Assembly (NCBI GenBank): GCA_012861695.1
Contig: JAAOOA010000127.1
Location: 21,581,267-21,645,266, forward strand
DNA length: 64,000 nucleotides
Direction: 5' to 3'
DNA from: Trematomus loennbergii
Taxonomy: Eukaryota; Chordata; Actinopteri; Perciformes; Nototheniidae
The stretch's first letter is position 1. The number at the start of each line of letters is the position of its first letter. Below the pieces are notes generated by a model, which was not told the DNA's origin, searched no databases, and saw only the letters and a program-made list of their open reading frames with translations. The position numbers and the translations under genes were made by a program. Below are positions 1 through 13,168 of the stretch, piece by piece.

Positions 1-2502
1 GTGAGTGAAAATGCATGAAGATGAGCCCTGCATTCCCACATAACTGCATAATTGGAGATATTATGCAAATTATAGAGATTATTAAATCACCATTGGTTTC
101 TGCAATAAGGATTAAGGTGGGACTGCTTGGGATTCAAAGTCTCTGAGCTATGCTTTCATGGGTCAAAGTTAAAACCTTGGTTTAATTCTGACTGTTTGGC
201 ATAATTCAGTAGTATTATCAATGCTGTGAGCCATACTGTATGTCAAGAACCCCCTCTATCCTTGCAATGCTAATTTCAGATGAGTTCTGCGTTGCATGCC
301 GTTATGTCCATACAGTAGGTGCCAATTGTAGGTCTCTTATCTCTGCGTGAAGATTCAAATACGAGAATACACCTAATCTGCCAGAGGTATGCAATATTGT
401 CTTGCATGTTTTCTTAAAGCTGAGGGAAGCAGTTCCATGATAACCTTTTTACGTAGTTTATTTCAAGTGAAACCTCAAGGTAGCGGTTTTCTGGAAAAGG
501 CAAAATAAAACCTGCCAGAATTTGACAGTAAAACCCTCCTGCTGATCAACCTTTCCCACGCACTTTATACAGTAAGATCGAGTACCAATCATTCATTTCA
601 AACATCATTCTTATCATGATCCTCTGATTGCAAACTTGTGGGACTGTAAAGCCCTTTGACATACTGTGATTTCAAACTCTAGGAGGTTACAATATCAGTA
701 AAGCATTCAGCCTCACAGCTACTAGCTCAAGGCTCAACTGTTATCAACATGTCTCTCCATCTCTAAAACTCTTTGATCTAATTGTCAGATTTCTATTTGA
801 TAGGTCTGTCTTCCTGTTTTGTGTTGCTCTGATGTGTAAGCCTTTGTTGCAAATGCTCGAATTGAAACTTTTCCTGCAGGATATTTTGCTGCAGAATCAG
901 GTGTTTACCACCTGAGGGAATGTGCATATGCAGTTGTGGAACGGCCAATAGTAACTCTTTCTGAAGTGACCTGCGCAAAAGTCTTCCTTCACTGGCTAGA
1001 TTTTCAAAATCCCAACAACAGAGCCATGAGGAGATGCAGAAGGGTTTATGTTTATTATGTTAAAGGTTATATGGAATGTTTTGCCCGAAATGGCCCAAAA
1101 ATATACTGTACTGCCTAGCTCGGCTATATCACTGAATACATAAGATTTCACATTCGTCCTGATCACAATTTACATAAGTTTAAGGCTGCTCTGTACTGCA
1201 AGTTAATGGTTAAGATGCAGGTCAGACTTTGATTTATTGTCTGGTTAAGTTATTCACTTGCCTCGAAACTTTCATAACTCTAATCTACAGCCAGCTTCAG
1301 CATCATCACGACTGTCACAATAATATTTCAGTGTTATATTGTATAAATGCAAATGAGGCAGCACTAGAAGGATGGCAGAGGCTTTCCTGTGTGCCCCCGC
1401 GGTTGATATTTACACTAAACTGAACACTGATGCTGAGTAATGTTGGATGATGGGCCAGCTTGTCCAATTCCTAAAATGTGATATGCTCCAGTGGCTCAGG
1501 TCATTATACTCTGAGCCGGCATTTAGAAAGCACTTTTAATGATAGGATTTCTATAATAAATCGTTAGAAATGACAGTCACGTGGAGTCAGTTGTCTTGCT
1601 TGGAATATTATTTAGTTGCTAGTATCAACACTACATAGCTTTGTTGATTAAAGCCAAAGGCAAACTACTCTATTCTGTCACGGACATGATTTAAATACAT
1701 CTGCATTAGAAAGTGGGAGTGTTGTAGAGCTGAAACCTTATTCTGTCGAGCAGTTAGATGTGAATTCCTCTGTGTGTGTGTGGCAGGGAACAGCGATACA
1801 TCTTTGATCCAGAAATAATTTCACCTCACAATTTCTGTTGACCCTGAAACACATTTTGATGAAGAAATTAGATTTCTTGCTATTTGTGGAGCCTCTTCTT
1901 CCATGTTGATGTGTAAAGTGTGAGTGTGGTTTACTCAGACAGGCATTCACCTCTCACATTGCTCAAAATGACGTTTTTTTTCTTTTGCATTCTCTTTTTC
2001 TTACCTCTAAAACCCCCACCCTCTCTCCTTTCAACCCCACTCCCACCACCTTCCCTTGGGCTACAAGAACTAAGATGGAGGGAGAGATGGATGATGTTGT
2101 TTTTAACTGTGACATGTCTCCATGCAAGTCGTTCCATTATTATTCATAAATAATTGGCCAGAACAGTCTGTGCTGTGGGAACTATTTATAGAGCTGATTG
2201 CTGTTTTGCCAAGGAGCCCAAACTCTTAGAGCTTAGTTTTTTCTCCTTTCAGGATTACTCGACTGAAAACATGACAAAGTTTTACTTTCAATAAAGCTTG
2301 TGATGAAGCCCTTGACCTCAGGTTGATTTGTGTTTGCCCCACAACACTGGTCAGAAGCCACACTCTTCCATCTCACCACTCCGAGCTGAGGTCTCTTCAA
2401 CAGTTTGGCTTGTGTTTAAATCAGGTTTAAATATGTTAAATTCTCTTTCACTGGCAGCCAGAGATATAAACTCCATCTCTCTTCTCATGATCTATCTTCC
2501 TC
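1..2502. other. Gene-free stretch, nothing firm
   Basis: AT-rich unique-looking DNA with no convincing exon, RNA gene or complete repeat. Open frames here are short, lack splice signals and resemble no family I know. A pyrimidine-rich run lies near 1970-2060. The window's first bases read like a splice donor (GTGAGT), but no exon can be seen beyond the edge, so no meaning is attached to it. Confidence 0.6.
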
Positions 2503-2890
2503 TTAAAGGTGGGTAGGTAATTTTGGAGAAACAAACCAGAGTGCGCTAAAATTTGAAAATACACAGCTGGAAAAAATCTGCCACTTCCTTACAAGCCCCT
2601 CCTCCAACACACACGAACGCGCACATGACAAATGAGGGCACGAGATAAGCTTGTGCACAGATGGAAGGCTGACAGGCAGGTAGGCCATCCAGTTATTTTA
2701 GCCGGGCCGGCTAAAATGATTGGTTGTACTTTTTACAGTACTACGGCTTCCACAGATAAAAAATTGTTATGGATTTTTGGTCAAAGCACTTAAGATATTC
2801 ATTGCTATCGGGATGTTAAGAGCATTCCATGGAATATAACAAAAAGTGTATCTCGAGCCGGTTTCTCAAACTTACCTACCCCACCTTTAA
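2503..2890. mobile_element. Complete miniature inverted-repeat transposon with TTAA ends
   Basis: The element starts TTAAAGGTGGGTAGGTAA and ends with its near-perfect inverted copy, TTACCTACCCCACCTTTAA. The terminal inverted repeats are about 30 bp and the whole element is 388 bp including the TTAA at each end. A TTAA target duplication is typical of piggyBac-type (also Kolobok-type) transposition. There is no coding capacity, so it is non-autonomous. A second, 3'-truncated copy lies at 8529-8755 and shares the block containing GGCTGACAGGCAGGTAGGCC. Confidence 0.85.
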
Positions 2891-5800
2891 GGTGGAAATC
2901 AATACGGACCGGTGATGCGGTCAGTTACACTGGATTAGACAGAGGCACTCGTAAAACAAATAGCTTGCTAACACATAAACTAGTGTTGTTGTTTGATATA
3001 GTGCTTGCCACACTTTAAACCACCACCAATGTTAGATTTTGAACTGTGCCTTTTGAAGGTTAAAAGTGTGAGTGAGGGAGCAGGAAATCTTAGCAGAGAA
3101 CAATTAGGAAGTAATCAGATTGGGAACAAAGGAGTGGATTATTTAGCCCTCATGGTTCATTATGATAAGCAGAGCCTTTTGGAGAATATTACATGAGTGT
3201 TAGATTAAAATCAATGAAAGGGAGACCGCTAGCGTCCAGAATGCACATATTGAAGATTTAATTGTAATTTGTTAGATGACATTTGAATTTGCAACTAGGA
3301 AGAGAGCAGAATGTAAAACCAGATTTTTATAAAGCATACATTTAGTTAATTCACCTTGAACATGCATGTGGGATTAAGCAGGAGGAAGGGCTGTCGGGAT
3401 GCTTTCACAATCACCAACCTCAGTCAGGTTACTGTTTCTGCTGAATCAGGATATTGGATGTGTGGTATGTTGAACTTGAAAAAAAGAAAAGGTACAGAAA
3501 AAAAGGCGGCATGATGCAGGTAAGCTCTGAGCCTATTTGCATGACAATAAAGAATTCAATTTCAAAAACATGTCGGAGCTTTGCACGTGCTGTAGCAAAG
3601 CATCGCCTCATAAAACGCTCCATCTTCACCGCAGCGTGACAGCATGAGAACATGGCTGGAATGCAGGATGTGACGAGGCTGTGTGGTGGAAACAGCCGGC
3701 TGCCATTAGTATGCAGCACAGACCCGTCTTGTCTCGCTGGACCTTTGCAGAAACACTCTCCCCCCCAGAACAGCAGATAAATTGTCTGTAGTGAATGGAG
3801 CAGCTGAGGCAAACCTGTGCCCTTTTCTACACAAGGAGAATTCTCTTGTGTCGTTGGATTTTTTCTCCACACACAGCAGTCACTCACAATAGTCTAAAAT
3901 ACAGCAGTTTGTATGAATAAAAGGGTTAAAGGTTGACTTTGCTGTAATATTTCCATGAGAAAGAGAAGCAGAGAGAGAACGTTATTAGGGACTGTGCTCC
4001 AGCAGCTTAGCTCAACTCCTGAGTGAGTTTTATCAGAGAAGGCCCCTCAAGCATGACCACAGTAATGAACCTATTAGCCATGAAATTGACTTTTCTGATA
4101 AATAAGGAACAGAGGAGAGTTTAGGGGAGCAATTCCGCATTTCAACCCTTTTGTTTGGAATCCATAATTACATTTGAGCATTAGTCATTTTTTATCAAAT
4201 GGATTTCACATGTGATCAGGAGTTCTTTGTCATGTTTTTAACTTTGCCTTTTTCTTTAGGTACGCTGCAGAATATTAATTGGCTTTAAATAACCCTTCAC
4301 CATAGCCAGTGTTTAGAAAGTCAATAATGGAATGCTAATTTCCAAAGCAGTGTATCATCAAATGACTCAATCAGCAAAGGCAAACTTCTCTGCTTCCTGA
4401 AATAGCACATTTAATCAACTGCTGTGTTGACACAGCAAACTTCAGGTTGTCATAGTGAGATTGTCTTTTGTCTACTTTTAATTAGTGCTGAAACACATGA
4501 ATAACTCCGGGGTATACTTAAAAGTTCAACCATAAGCAACAATTGGCTTCATGCAAAAGAAATTGTACAAATAACTTAAAATATCCTTTTGCATTCTTCA
4601 TATTTTCTGAACTTTACTCTTAAATATAAATGTAATTCTCGAGTGATCCAGGCTTGACCACTTCCCATCCTCAGTCTGCTGCTTTCAGACATCAGGACGT
4701 CAAGCTCAGTCATTTTCTTAGTGTTGGAGTTAAATCCACTAAAATGCATTGTAATTTAGGTTGAACAGCCCCATAAAGAAATTGTGGGGCATCGAAAGTG
4801 CTATTGATTACTTGTTATGAACACATACCTACTCAACAGGTGTTGTTTATCGCAATGAAATAAACAACTTATACAGTTATGAGTTTTATGAATTTCACTG
4901 CAAAAAGAAAGACATGTTTCAAATGACGAATTACGAATTAATATTCTTGCTTGACATCTGTTGACTGTAGCACTTCGAGTGCACACACAGTGACATTATT
5001 ATTCACTAAATGCCATCAGTGTGGCGAGCAGTTGGGTATTTTCTGAAGCAGGTGGTTTGGGTATTTTACTGGCTAAGGGTTGGAATACCAATGGACTTCT
5101 GCTGTTGCAAATATGGACCAAACAATGTCAGTGTGTAGAATGGCCCATAATAATTTCCTATTTGCATGGATATATTGTGACGTCCAATCAACACATCCCA
5201 TTGTGTCAAGTGTCAGACCCTGGTTGATTGATTGTATTCTTGCTTCGCACCCCTCTGCTCAGAGTTCAGCTCTGCAATGACAGAAAGGACACGAATGAAT
5301 AATGCATATCTTTATCAACCCATCTTGCAAGCACAATGCTTGGAGAGAAAGAGATTGATAGATAGAGAGAGGAACAGATGGACAGAGAACGAGGGAGATA
5401 TATTACAGAACTGATCAAGATGGCCACAGTACATCAAATTAGAAGTCGTAACGCAATCTCACAAAGTCTTACACAACATGTGCAATAAAATCATTGCAGC
5501 CAGTGGCTTTCATTAAGTTAACGGCGGTAATATGAGACGACTGCTCTTGTTTTGAAATGAACTGTGAGACTTTGAAATTAAAAAGCTTTCAGGGGGTCCT
5601 TTGCTATCTTATCTGATTAAAGGTTTTTATTTTGTATATCTTTAAAGATCTTCCTATTGCTCTCATAATTCACAATTTGTAGGCCAAAGCCATTTTGTGC
5701 CTTTGCTCTTCCAGAAAGGAAAAATGAATCACACCTGCTTCGATAAAGTTAATTCTTGGAACAGAACTCAACATTGCCTTGGAGTGAGTTATACTGTAGA

Positions 5801-8160
5801 AAGGGTATCATAGTTTCAGCTGAAAATATCTCATTTATTAACTTTGCTGACGAGCCATCCATGGCCAAGGTCTAAGGCCAACATATTGAATTTGTATCAG
5901 TTGCTCAGGAGCTTTTTTTGGAAGGTTCTAAATCACTCTGCGGCTAAATTATATTACCCTCCTGCCTAGAAAAACAAGACTACATCAGCCTGCTGCCTTC
6001 TGTTACACACCATTAGACAATACTGTTATTTTTCGACTATATTGTTCACCAATGCAATCAGTGATTCTCTCTGAAACTAAAGTGGTTTATGTGAAGTGGA
6101 TGAGATGAAAATAGAAAGAATAAGGAGATGGGGTTGACACTTAATCTTGTGATATGTCTTGCGTGAGTGTTCAAAGTAATTAACACTAAATAAGATGCAT
6201 GAGTCTCGATAAATTGAATTTCAAATTAGCTATGCGTATTCACAAGCTGACTAGTGATTAACAATATGGTGATTTTAACATATGTTGTGTAAACAAAGGT
6301 TATTTTCTAAATTTGGCACACACTTTGTCCAAATAGGCGTACAAATGATACGATCCAGCCACAGCAGATCAAGGAGAAGCCCTTAGGAAACGGTTACTCA
6401 ACCCTATATCGGGGACCTGGATTGGACCACATGTATCTTTGGGCTCTACAGTACATATCTGTATTGTTTTCTGTCCCCAAATTGGGCTTTTCTACCTCCT
6501 AACTTCCCTCCTCCTTGCTTAGACCACAGCCATCTTCAAACCTGACCTTCCACATCGTGCACATTTGAAAAATACGTCAACAGCGTATATGAGGACATAT
6601 ATTCTGAAGTTTTATAGAGAAAACAATTAATCGATTTACCCAGAGGATAATCCACAGGTTCATTGATATTATATATTATCAGCCATACACTTAACCATTT
6701 AGTTTCAAATCCTATTCTGCTTCAAGTATGGAATCTGAAGGATAGATCACAAACCACAATGTTTATGTAAGCATCATACAAAATGGCTATAAATGCCATA
6801 AAATGTCCTACACAGACGGCCCACCCACTCACATGGCGTCATGCCGGGTCTTGTGTGGGTTAGCGAGCCAACAACAGAGTCAGAGCAACTTTCCTTATTG
6901 TGTCGCAGCTTAAGAGGGAAACAAAGCATGCGGATCGAAAACCACTTGATGGGCTTGAAGATTGCATTTCTGCACCGACATGTTAATTATTTCCTGCCAT
7001 ATAACTTTACATTTAAATTGCAATGCATCCAAACGTTTGGTTTCATCTGCAAGTCCTTGAGTAGATATTGTGTGTTGCTGTGGCAGTCATCATTTGGCAA
7101 AGAGAGATATCTTTTTCAAAAGTGAGACAAATCAGAACATCTAGTTTCACCGAAGCGCACACACAATGAGCATACACAAGGAAGGCTAATGATGGGTAAC
7201 ACATTTAGGTGTTAAGTGATTGTCTTTCTTAATTAATTTTTGTTGGCAAGGGGAGCTACCACTTTTGAAATAAGCTGTGGTTTGATTTGAGCTTATTTGC
7301 ATTTGCTATTAAGGAGTTTATCTTGTCAGTAAGCTTTAAGAAAGAGTGTTATGATGCTGCGAGTCGTTTCCTCTCATGCAAACAAACACTGCCAACAAAA
7401 AATACATCGTTATAGTTCTTAAATACAGAAATCCTTTCAAATATATTATTTTTAATCTTGTATTTAGCTAAAACACAATGTTTGTTTCATGAAAAAGCCC
7501 AGACAATAAATATGTTGGAGCCAGCAAGTGTTGCCAATTGCAGGGAAAGATTTGAATATGACCCAGTTTTAGGAGATTTACTTGCGTTGTGCTGACGTCA
7601 CTGCCTGAAACGCTGGAGGCCTGACAACTTCAGCATGAGGGAAGATTCTGTTAAAATCTCAGGAACCCTTTGCAGAATGCAGAGTTGTGGGAACATGCTG
7701 TTTGAAGTCTTAATCCTCCTCGACCTCAACAGCATAATACATTTAAATGTACTGATTTCAATCGACTCTGAACTTTTCTAATCTCTTCCAAAATCTTTTA
7801 GTCCAAATAGCTTGAAAAATCTAAAGGTAACGGAACAGTGATAGAGAGTAGTTAGTAGTTAGCTACATACATCATGTGTAATCGGATTGTTCCTCCTGCA
7901 GTTTTGACAGGTCATGACAAGATGTCCTTCACGGCTCACTTGTGCCTGCAGTCGCTACAAGGATACATCAGTCAAACATCACTGAAAATGATAAGCCAAT
8001 AAACATTCTGAGTAGGCTGTTGAAATATCAACTTATCCACCACAACAGAAACCCAGTCACAGACTGTAGCAAACCTTATTTCCAATTAATGCTAACAAGC
8101 CATTAACCACGTTGTTTTCATTTTATTACAATGTTCAATTTCCAAGTGTATCCGGTTTAG
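2891..8160. other. Gene-free stretch with one CNE-like block
   Basis: No exon, RNA gene or clear mobile element was recognised. The block at about 6830-7130 is an unbroken run of moderately complex AT-rich sequence with TTAATT cores and a 94-codon open frame lacking splice signals. It has the look of a conserved non-coding element, but conservation cannot be judged from one sequence. Confidence 0.4.
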
Positions 8161-8164
8161 AATA

Positions 8165-8528
8165 ATACAGTTAAAAATCCTTCACAGAGCATACATCACA
8201 CCCTGTAGACTCAAAAAGATGGATCAAACACTCTCGGGCCTATGCTGGCATGGTTGCGCGGAAGTGGGTACCCTTTTACATTGTCTTTGGTCTTGTCCGG
8301 CTGTAAAATCTCTTTGGGACGCAGTTGGAGATCCTGAACATAGAGATACTCTTAACTTCAGCTACATGCTTGCTGGGATCCCCGCTCAATGGCATAACAT
8401 CACATTTTGCAAGTAAACTCATAGCCCTAGCATGCCTTTCAACTAAACGCCTCGTTCTTATGAACTGGAAAGTCAGAAAGCCCAACTGCTTCAATTTAAA
8501 TAGATGGCTGGAGGACTTCCTAAACATC
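8165..8528 (+). mobile_element. L1/Tx1-type LINE fragment, 3' end of ORF2
   Basis: Translation gives the tail of a fish L1-type reverse-transcriptase ORF: LKILHRAYITPCRL, then a Cys/His module (C-W-H-G-C...GTLLHCLWSCPAVKSLW) and later LMNWKVRKP with NRWLEDFL. The module order matches the C-terminal zinc-knuckle region of L1-clade ORF2. The frame is broken by a stop and a shift near 8410, so this is a dead 5'-truncated copy. A TTAA-type MITE abuts its right end. Confidence 0.8.
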
Positions 8529-8755
8529 TTAAAGGTAGGGTAGGTAAGAATGGAGAAACCAGCTCGAGTGTGCTAGAATTTGAAAGTACGCAGCCGGAAA
8601 AAATCTGCCCCTTCCTTCAGACTTCCTTACAGAGCCCCTCCTCCAACACACACCAACGCGCACATGACCAATGAGAGCACGAGATACATTTGTGCACGAG
8701 ATGGAAGGCTGACAGGCAGGTAGGCCATCCAGTTATTTTAGCCGGCCCGGCATCT
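8529..8755. mobile_element. Truncated copy of the 2503-2890 TTAA element
   Basis: It begins TTAAAGGTAGGGTAGGTAA and follows the 5' half of the 2503-2890 element through the shared GGCTGACAGGCAGGTAGGCC block. It stops at GCCGGCCCGG, so the 3' half and right inverted repeat are missing. Its left end sits directly against the L1 fragment. Confidence 0.8.
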
Positions 8756-10489
8756 TGACCATGGTTTGTGATTACAGTATGTCCCCAATTCATATCTAAT
8801 TACATACATAATAAACAGGTCACATTTGTTTGGATGATATCCCTTCTGCCACACAAATAAATCAAAATGGTCAACTCCAGTAATGTGTGTGTGCTCAGAG
8901 AAATACAAGACAGCTTCCTGTCCTTGTAAAATGTGTTGATGGATTTCATGGCGAGTGCTTGTCCTTGTACTTTGAATCCTCCCATTTCTGAATTCCCTTG
9001 AGGCAGCAATTAGCCGCCTGACAGTGGCTAATGGCTTTCTAATGAGTCTCCACAGGTAGTGTACCTGTTGTGGAGGATAAAAGGAAACCATATGAACAGG
9101 ACAGATCTCCACCATGCATGTTTTTGTAATTTCAAAGTGACCAGCAGGAAGCATGTCCTCAGTCCACAAGTGTCATCCTTTGTCTCTGTCTGGTTTCAAC
9201 CCACTGGTTCACTTCCAGCATGCTGTCCTGCTGTTCAGCTCTGACATCCATTTGCCCGCATTGAGTACAAAAATGCAGCAAAGCTAATGCAAGATCTAGC
9301 GATGGATACGTAGAATATTTTGGGGTTATGATTTAGTACATTGTGATAAATTGCAATAAGATAAGCAAGGCAATATATTGTTTTTGTTCCTTAAATCTTA
9401 ATTTGGGAGAACTTTTAAAAGAACTCGCCACGATTTGCATCAAATCTGAGTAAAAATAAATAAATGTTTATGAAATGTAAAACTTTGACTAATTCATCAC
9501 TGTCTCTGTAATATTGAAAATGTGCATTTACCAGTAAAAAGAAAAGGTACTGGTGGGTATATAAACTATCGATATATATATATATATATTGTTTTAACTA
9601 TTTAAAGTATCGATCTAAATATTTGAATACCTCGTTAATTTCTGCAATCCTAACGCATGAAATATTTACCTTTTTGTTAGTGCTGTATTTATGACATTTT
9701 ATAAATACGTTTTTTACCAGAAGCCCGCAAAGCAATACACCCTGTAGTTTTGATGAATAACTTGCTTGGATGTGATTATTTCATGTTTGTATTTGTTTGA
9801 AATCGAACAGAGATTATAAAAAAACTCACCTGTTTATTGCACCACCACAATTCCACCATCATTCTTCGTTCTTCTTAAAGCCTCTCCTTCCTCCACACAA
9901 TTCCTCTCCACCCTGCATTTTGTCTAGCCTCTTACCAACTTCAATCTTCTTTCCAATATCCCTCTCCTCAGGTCCATTCCACACTTTCCATTATCATTCC
10001 CTGGCAGTGCTTTCTTTTTGAAGCCTGCTTGTCATCTCCAAGTCCATCTCTATGTGCCCTTTTTAAAAAGCCCTTCCTTTATCAGACTAGACTGAAGGAC
10101 ACCAGCAACATCACAAATAGCACCTGCCTTATTTTCTTACGATTATCATATCTTTGTTTGTCTTATGAGTTGTGTGGCAATAGTGATATACTAAAGGTTA
10201 ACTTGCATTGCTGCAAAAGACTTAACCTAAAAAGTGTTATGTCTCCTCTTTATTTAGATCAGCAGCTCTGTGTATTGATCAGAGAGGGGAGTGCATTACT
10301 GCCTAAACATGGACTCTCGCTCTCAGGCTGGTGAAGCAATAAAATAGCTATTGATCTTGCTGCTCATCTGACAGCTGCCTGTTCTGTATGTGTACGTGCC
10401 GCTTGTAGTCGCTCAATATGTGGTGACGTGTTGCTTACTGTGCTGAAATTGCATTATATATTAGTGGAACTTTACAAATGAATTATGCT
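8756..10489. other. Gene-free stretch, nothing firm
   Basis: AT-rich sequence with a short AT dinucleotide run near 9573-9590. A 143-codon minus-strand open frame (8738-9169) crosses from the MITE into unique sequence and resembles no protein family. I treat it as chance. Confidence 0.55.
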
Positions 10490-10745
10490 GGGTTAGCACG
10501 TGGTACGGGGGTTTGGATTCCCTCCTTTCACCGAGCTCTGGGGCCCGTAAGCTCTCGTGGTATAGCTCGCCCCGCTGTGTAAAGTCTGAGTCTTTACCGC
10601 AGCGAGCCCATGTTTGATTCCAGCCTTTGCCCTTTCCTGCATGTCTTCCAGTCTTTCTCTGCCCTGGCTTTGTTGTTTTCTCCACGCTGTCACTATCAAA
10701 CAGAAAAATGCCTCAAAATATCTTTAAAACCCCAAAATAAATCAA
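10490..10745 (+). mobile_element. tRNA-derived SINE, degenerate
   Basis: The sequence has a tRNA-like head (GTGGTATAGCTCG, A-box-like), then a B-box-like TGTTTGATTCCAGCC. The fish SINE body follows (CCTTTCCTGCATGTCTTCC, later TGTCACTATCAAACAG), ending in A-rich sequence. This order matches the common teleost SINE2/tRNA class. The A box is decayed, so it is unlikely to be transcribed. Confidence 0.65.
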
Positions 10746-10798
10746 GCTCTGGTATAAGCCGGACTGATAGAAAGCATGGCGCTGCTAAATGCAACTGA

Positions 10799-10935
10799 AG
10801 GCAAGTTTATTTATATAGCACATTTCAACAACGAGGCAATTCCAACAGCTTTAGTAAAGAACATTAAAAAGCATTAAGACATGGTGCAAAAGAAACACAT
10901 TATAAAATTACATTTATAAATAAATTATCATAAAG
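10799..10935 (+). repeat. Fish interspersed repeat, GCAAGTTTATTTATATAGCAC type
   Basis: It starts GGCAAGTTTATTTATATAGC and continues into an A-rich tail. A related copy lies at 51188-51500 (GGCAATTTTATTTATATAGC). The motif is very common in teleost genomes as part of a retroposon end; I cannot assign the exact family. Confidence 0.55.
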
Positions 10936-11685
10936 TTAGCATTTATTATCTTCAGAGTCCTTTTCTGTTTCTAACAACCAAAGCAATGAACATGAGAATT
11001 TATTTTCCGTACATAACAAATAAAATATAATTTAAAAAGACATCCAGATCAAGGTTTTTGTATTAATTTTTTTGCTTATCCCACCCTTTTAGGGATGTGC
11101 CATTTCCGACTTCAATCCAACCCTTGGGTTAACATAGTAGCAGAAGACATGCACTGTGAATAAACATATAAGGCACATCAGTTTAACTGTTGCATCGTAC
11201 TGATTTTGGCATACCTGATTATTTATGAGCCACTGTCAATATACTGAAGGTCTTAGTTCAATACTATTGAGCTGATCTGCTCAAATTAGTAATGTGTTAC
11301 GACTAAAACTTTACCTGGGAGGTTAAATCTCCTGAAATGGATCTATCACTTCAGGTGTTGGACTAAAGAAACTCTTTTACTCTTAGTAGAGCCAACACAC
11401 ACAGCAGCTAAGTCTAACTGTGAGATCAAGTTGTAACTAAGATAATAAACTCAGCAAACATGATCTGCTGACCAAAACTTTTGTAATTTTAACCAAAAAA
11501 ATGAAGGTCATAGGTACTTCCGCTCCTACATTGCTGTTACTTTAATGTTTAGTACATCGCTACTATTTGCAATGTTTAAAAGGGAAAGTTAGTCAGTGTT
11601 CATTCTAGAAAGTCGCAGTATATTGCCAACCTGGAGATCAGAATTCAGAGTCAACACTTAACCCAAATAATTGTTCATATTCACA
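10936..11685. other. Gene-free stretch, nothing seen
   Basis: AT-rich unique-looking sequence. No open frame with splice support, no inverted-repeat element and no RNA gene was recognised. Confidence 0.6.
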
Positions 11686-12187
11686 CACACAGCACATCAC
11701 CAGGACGGAGCTGCCATCCATGGAGGACCTTTACTCCCAGCGGCTCAGGAAGAAATCACTACGGATTATCAAAGACCCCCATCACCCCAGCCACAAACTG
11801 TTCTTTCTGTTGCCGTCTGGCAGACGTTACCGCAGCATCCTGGCAAGGACAATAAGATTCGGAGACAGTTTCTTCCCGCGGTCAGTGAGACTGTTAAAAA
11901 ATTGAACTGTTGAAACAACTTCAAACATTCATCTGCTACTCAGTATTATGTATCTAATACCTAATATATATATATATCATTCCAATAACTTGTATATAGA
12001 CTCGTACTGCACTATTCCACATCATCACTTTATTTTATAACTATTATTCTTTTTGTATTGCTCATGCTCTTATTGTTATGTTATTATGTTGCATTGTTGG
12101 AGAAGCCTGTGACATAAGATTTTCAACTACATAATTACTCTGTAGCTATGTCAGATTGACAATAAAGAACCTTGAACCTTGAACTTG
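11686..12187 (+). mobile_element. L2/Rex-type LINE, 3' end with short-repeat tail
   Basis: The frame from about 11711 encodes the C-terminus of a CR1/L2-clade reverse transcriptase: LPSMEDLYSQRLRKKSLRII, then LLPSGRRYRS and a stop after VRLLKN (11905). A 3' untranslated region follows, with TGTGACATAAGATTTTCAACTA and a terminal GACAATAAAGAACCTTGAACCTTGAAC repeat tail. The tail is related to those at 61912-61992, 62425-62603 and 35790-35900. It is a 5'-truncated, presumably dead insertion. Confidence 0.85.
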
Positions 12188-12992
12188 TTTTTACTTGCCT
12201 ATGCTGCAAAATGCCTGCACCGCACGCTGAAGAGAACCAGACTCTAGAGCAAAGTTGATAAAGGATCTGTATTTGTTTGCATTTTCTTAGCTTCTTTAAC
12301 ATATGCCTGAATCATTTCTGACACAAATGTATGCCACACATTACACCTAACATTACTACTCATAGGTCATCATCATACAAAAGAAAATCTGAACACATTT
12401 GTAGGGATACGACAAAATACTATTCAGGTTCAATTACAGTTCTGTTTTTGCATTAGTGTTGTACACAGTGTCCTGATGTTGTCACTTCATCTCAGGGTTG
12501 ATACAGCTAATTGCCTCCTCTCTTGTCTGGCACGGTGCTAATTATCTCCCTCTGTAACATATATTAATTATGAATAAAATGAGATCTCATAATGTCATTG
12601 CTCACACTTGAACTCTTTTTCACTGCTGGCACAGTGTGGTTATTGTTTTGCAGAACCTGCACCCTTTTATATAGAAAATGCTTTGAATAGCTCATAAAAG
12701 GTATTTTCGCATGGGTCTTTGACTGTTGTGTGCATCTGATAATTTTGTCTCCCTTGAAGTGGTTTTTGAAATGGAATTCACAGATAAAACGTTCTGTATC
12801 TCTTTCCCACTCATTCTGCTCAGAGAAGTGGAGCAAAGTGGAGTGCACTGTATTATATTGTGTGTGTGTGTTGGTTTTTTGTGTGTGTGGGTGTACGTAC
12901 TTGTGCTTTTGTGGAGATTTGTGTGCATGTGAATCATGCAGTGTTATCTGATCTAGTTTTTTAGAGGACGATCTGATTACATGATTTAAAGA
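12188..12992. other. Gene-free stretch, nothing firm
   Basis: Mostly AT-rich unique-looking DNA. A short interrupted TG tract (12860-12890) precedes the larger microsatellite. No exon was recognised. Confidence 0.6.
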
Positions 12993-13058
<66 letters not shown>

Positions 13059-13168
13059 GCCGTGTGTTGTGTGTTGCCCGTGTGTGTGTGTTGCCCGTGT
13101 GTGTGTGTTGCCCTGTGTGTGTTGCCCGTGTGTGTGTTGCCCGTGTGTGTGTTGCCCGTGTGTTGCCC
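12993..13168 (+). repeat. TG microsatellite grading into a TGTG-TTGCCCG minisatellite
   Basis: A (TG)n run with one phase break (GTGGTG) fills 12993-13057. From 13058 it becomes seven or eight longer units built as a short TG run plus TTGCCCG (some TTGCC or TTGCCC). Unit length varies from about 10 to 17 bp because the TG part differs. All frames across it translate to low-complexity VCVC or THTH and are not genes. Confidence 0.95.

Noticed and set aside
1..10. GTGAGT at the window start as a splice donor
   Set aside because: No exon is visible outside the window, so it cannot be tested.
8738..9169. 143-codon minus-strand frame
   Set aside because: It begins in unique DNA, ends inside a truncated MITE and matches no family.
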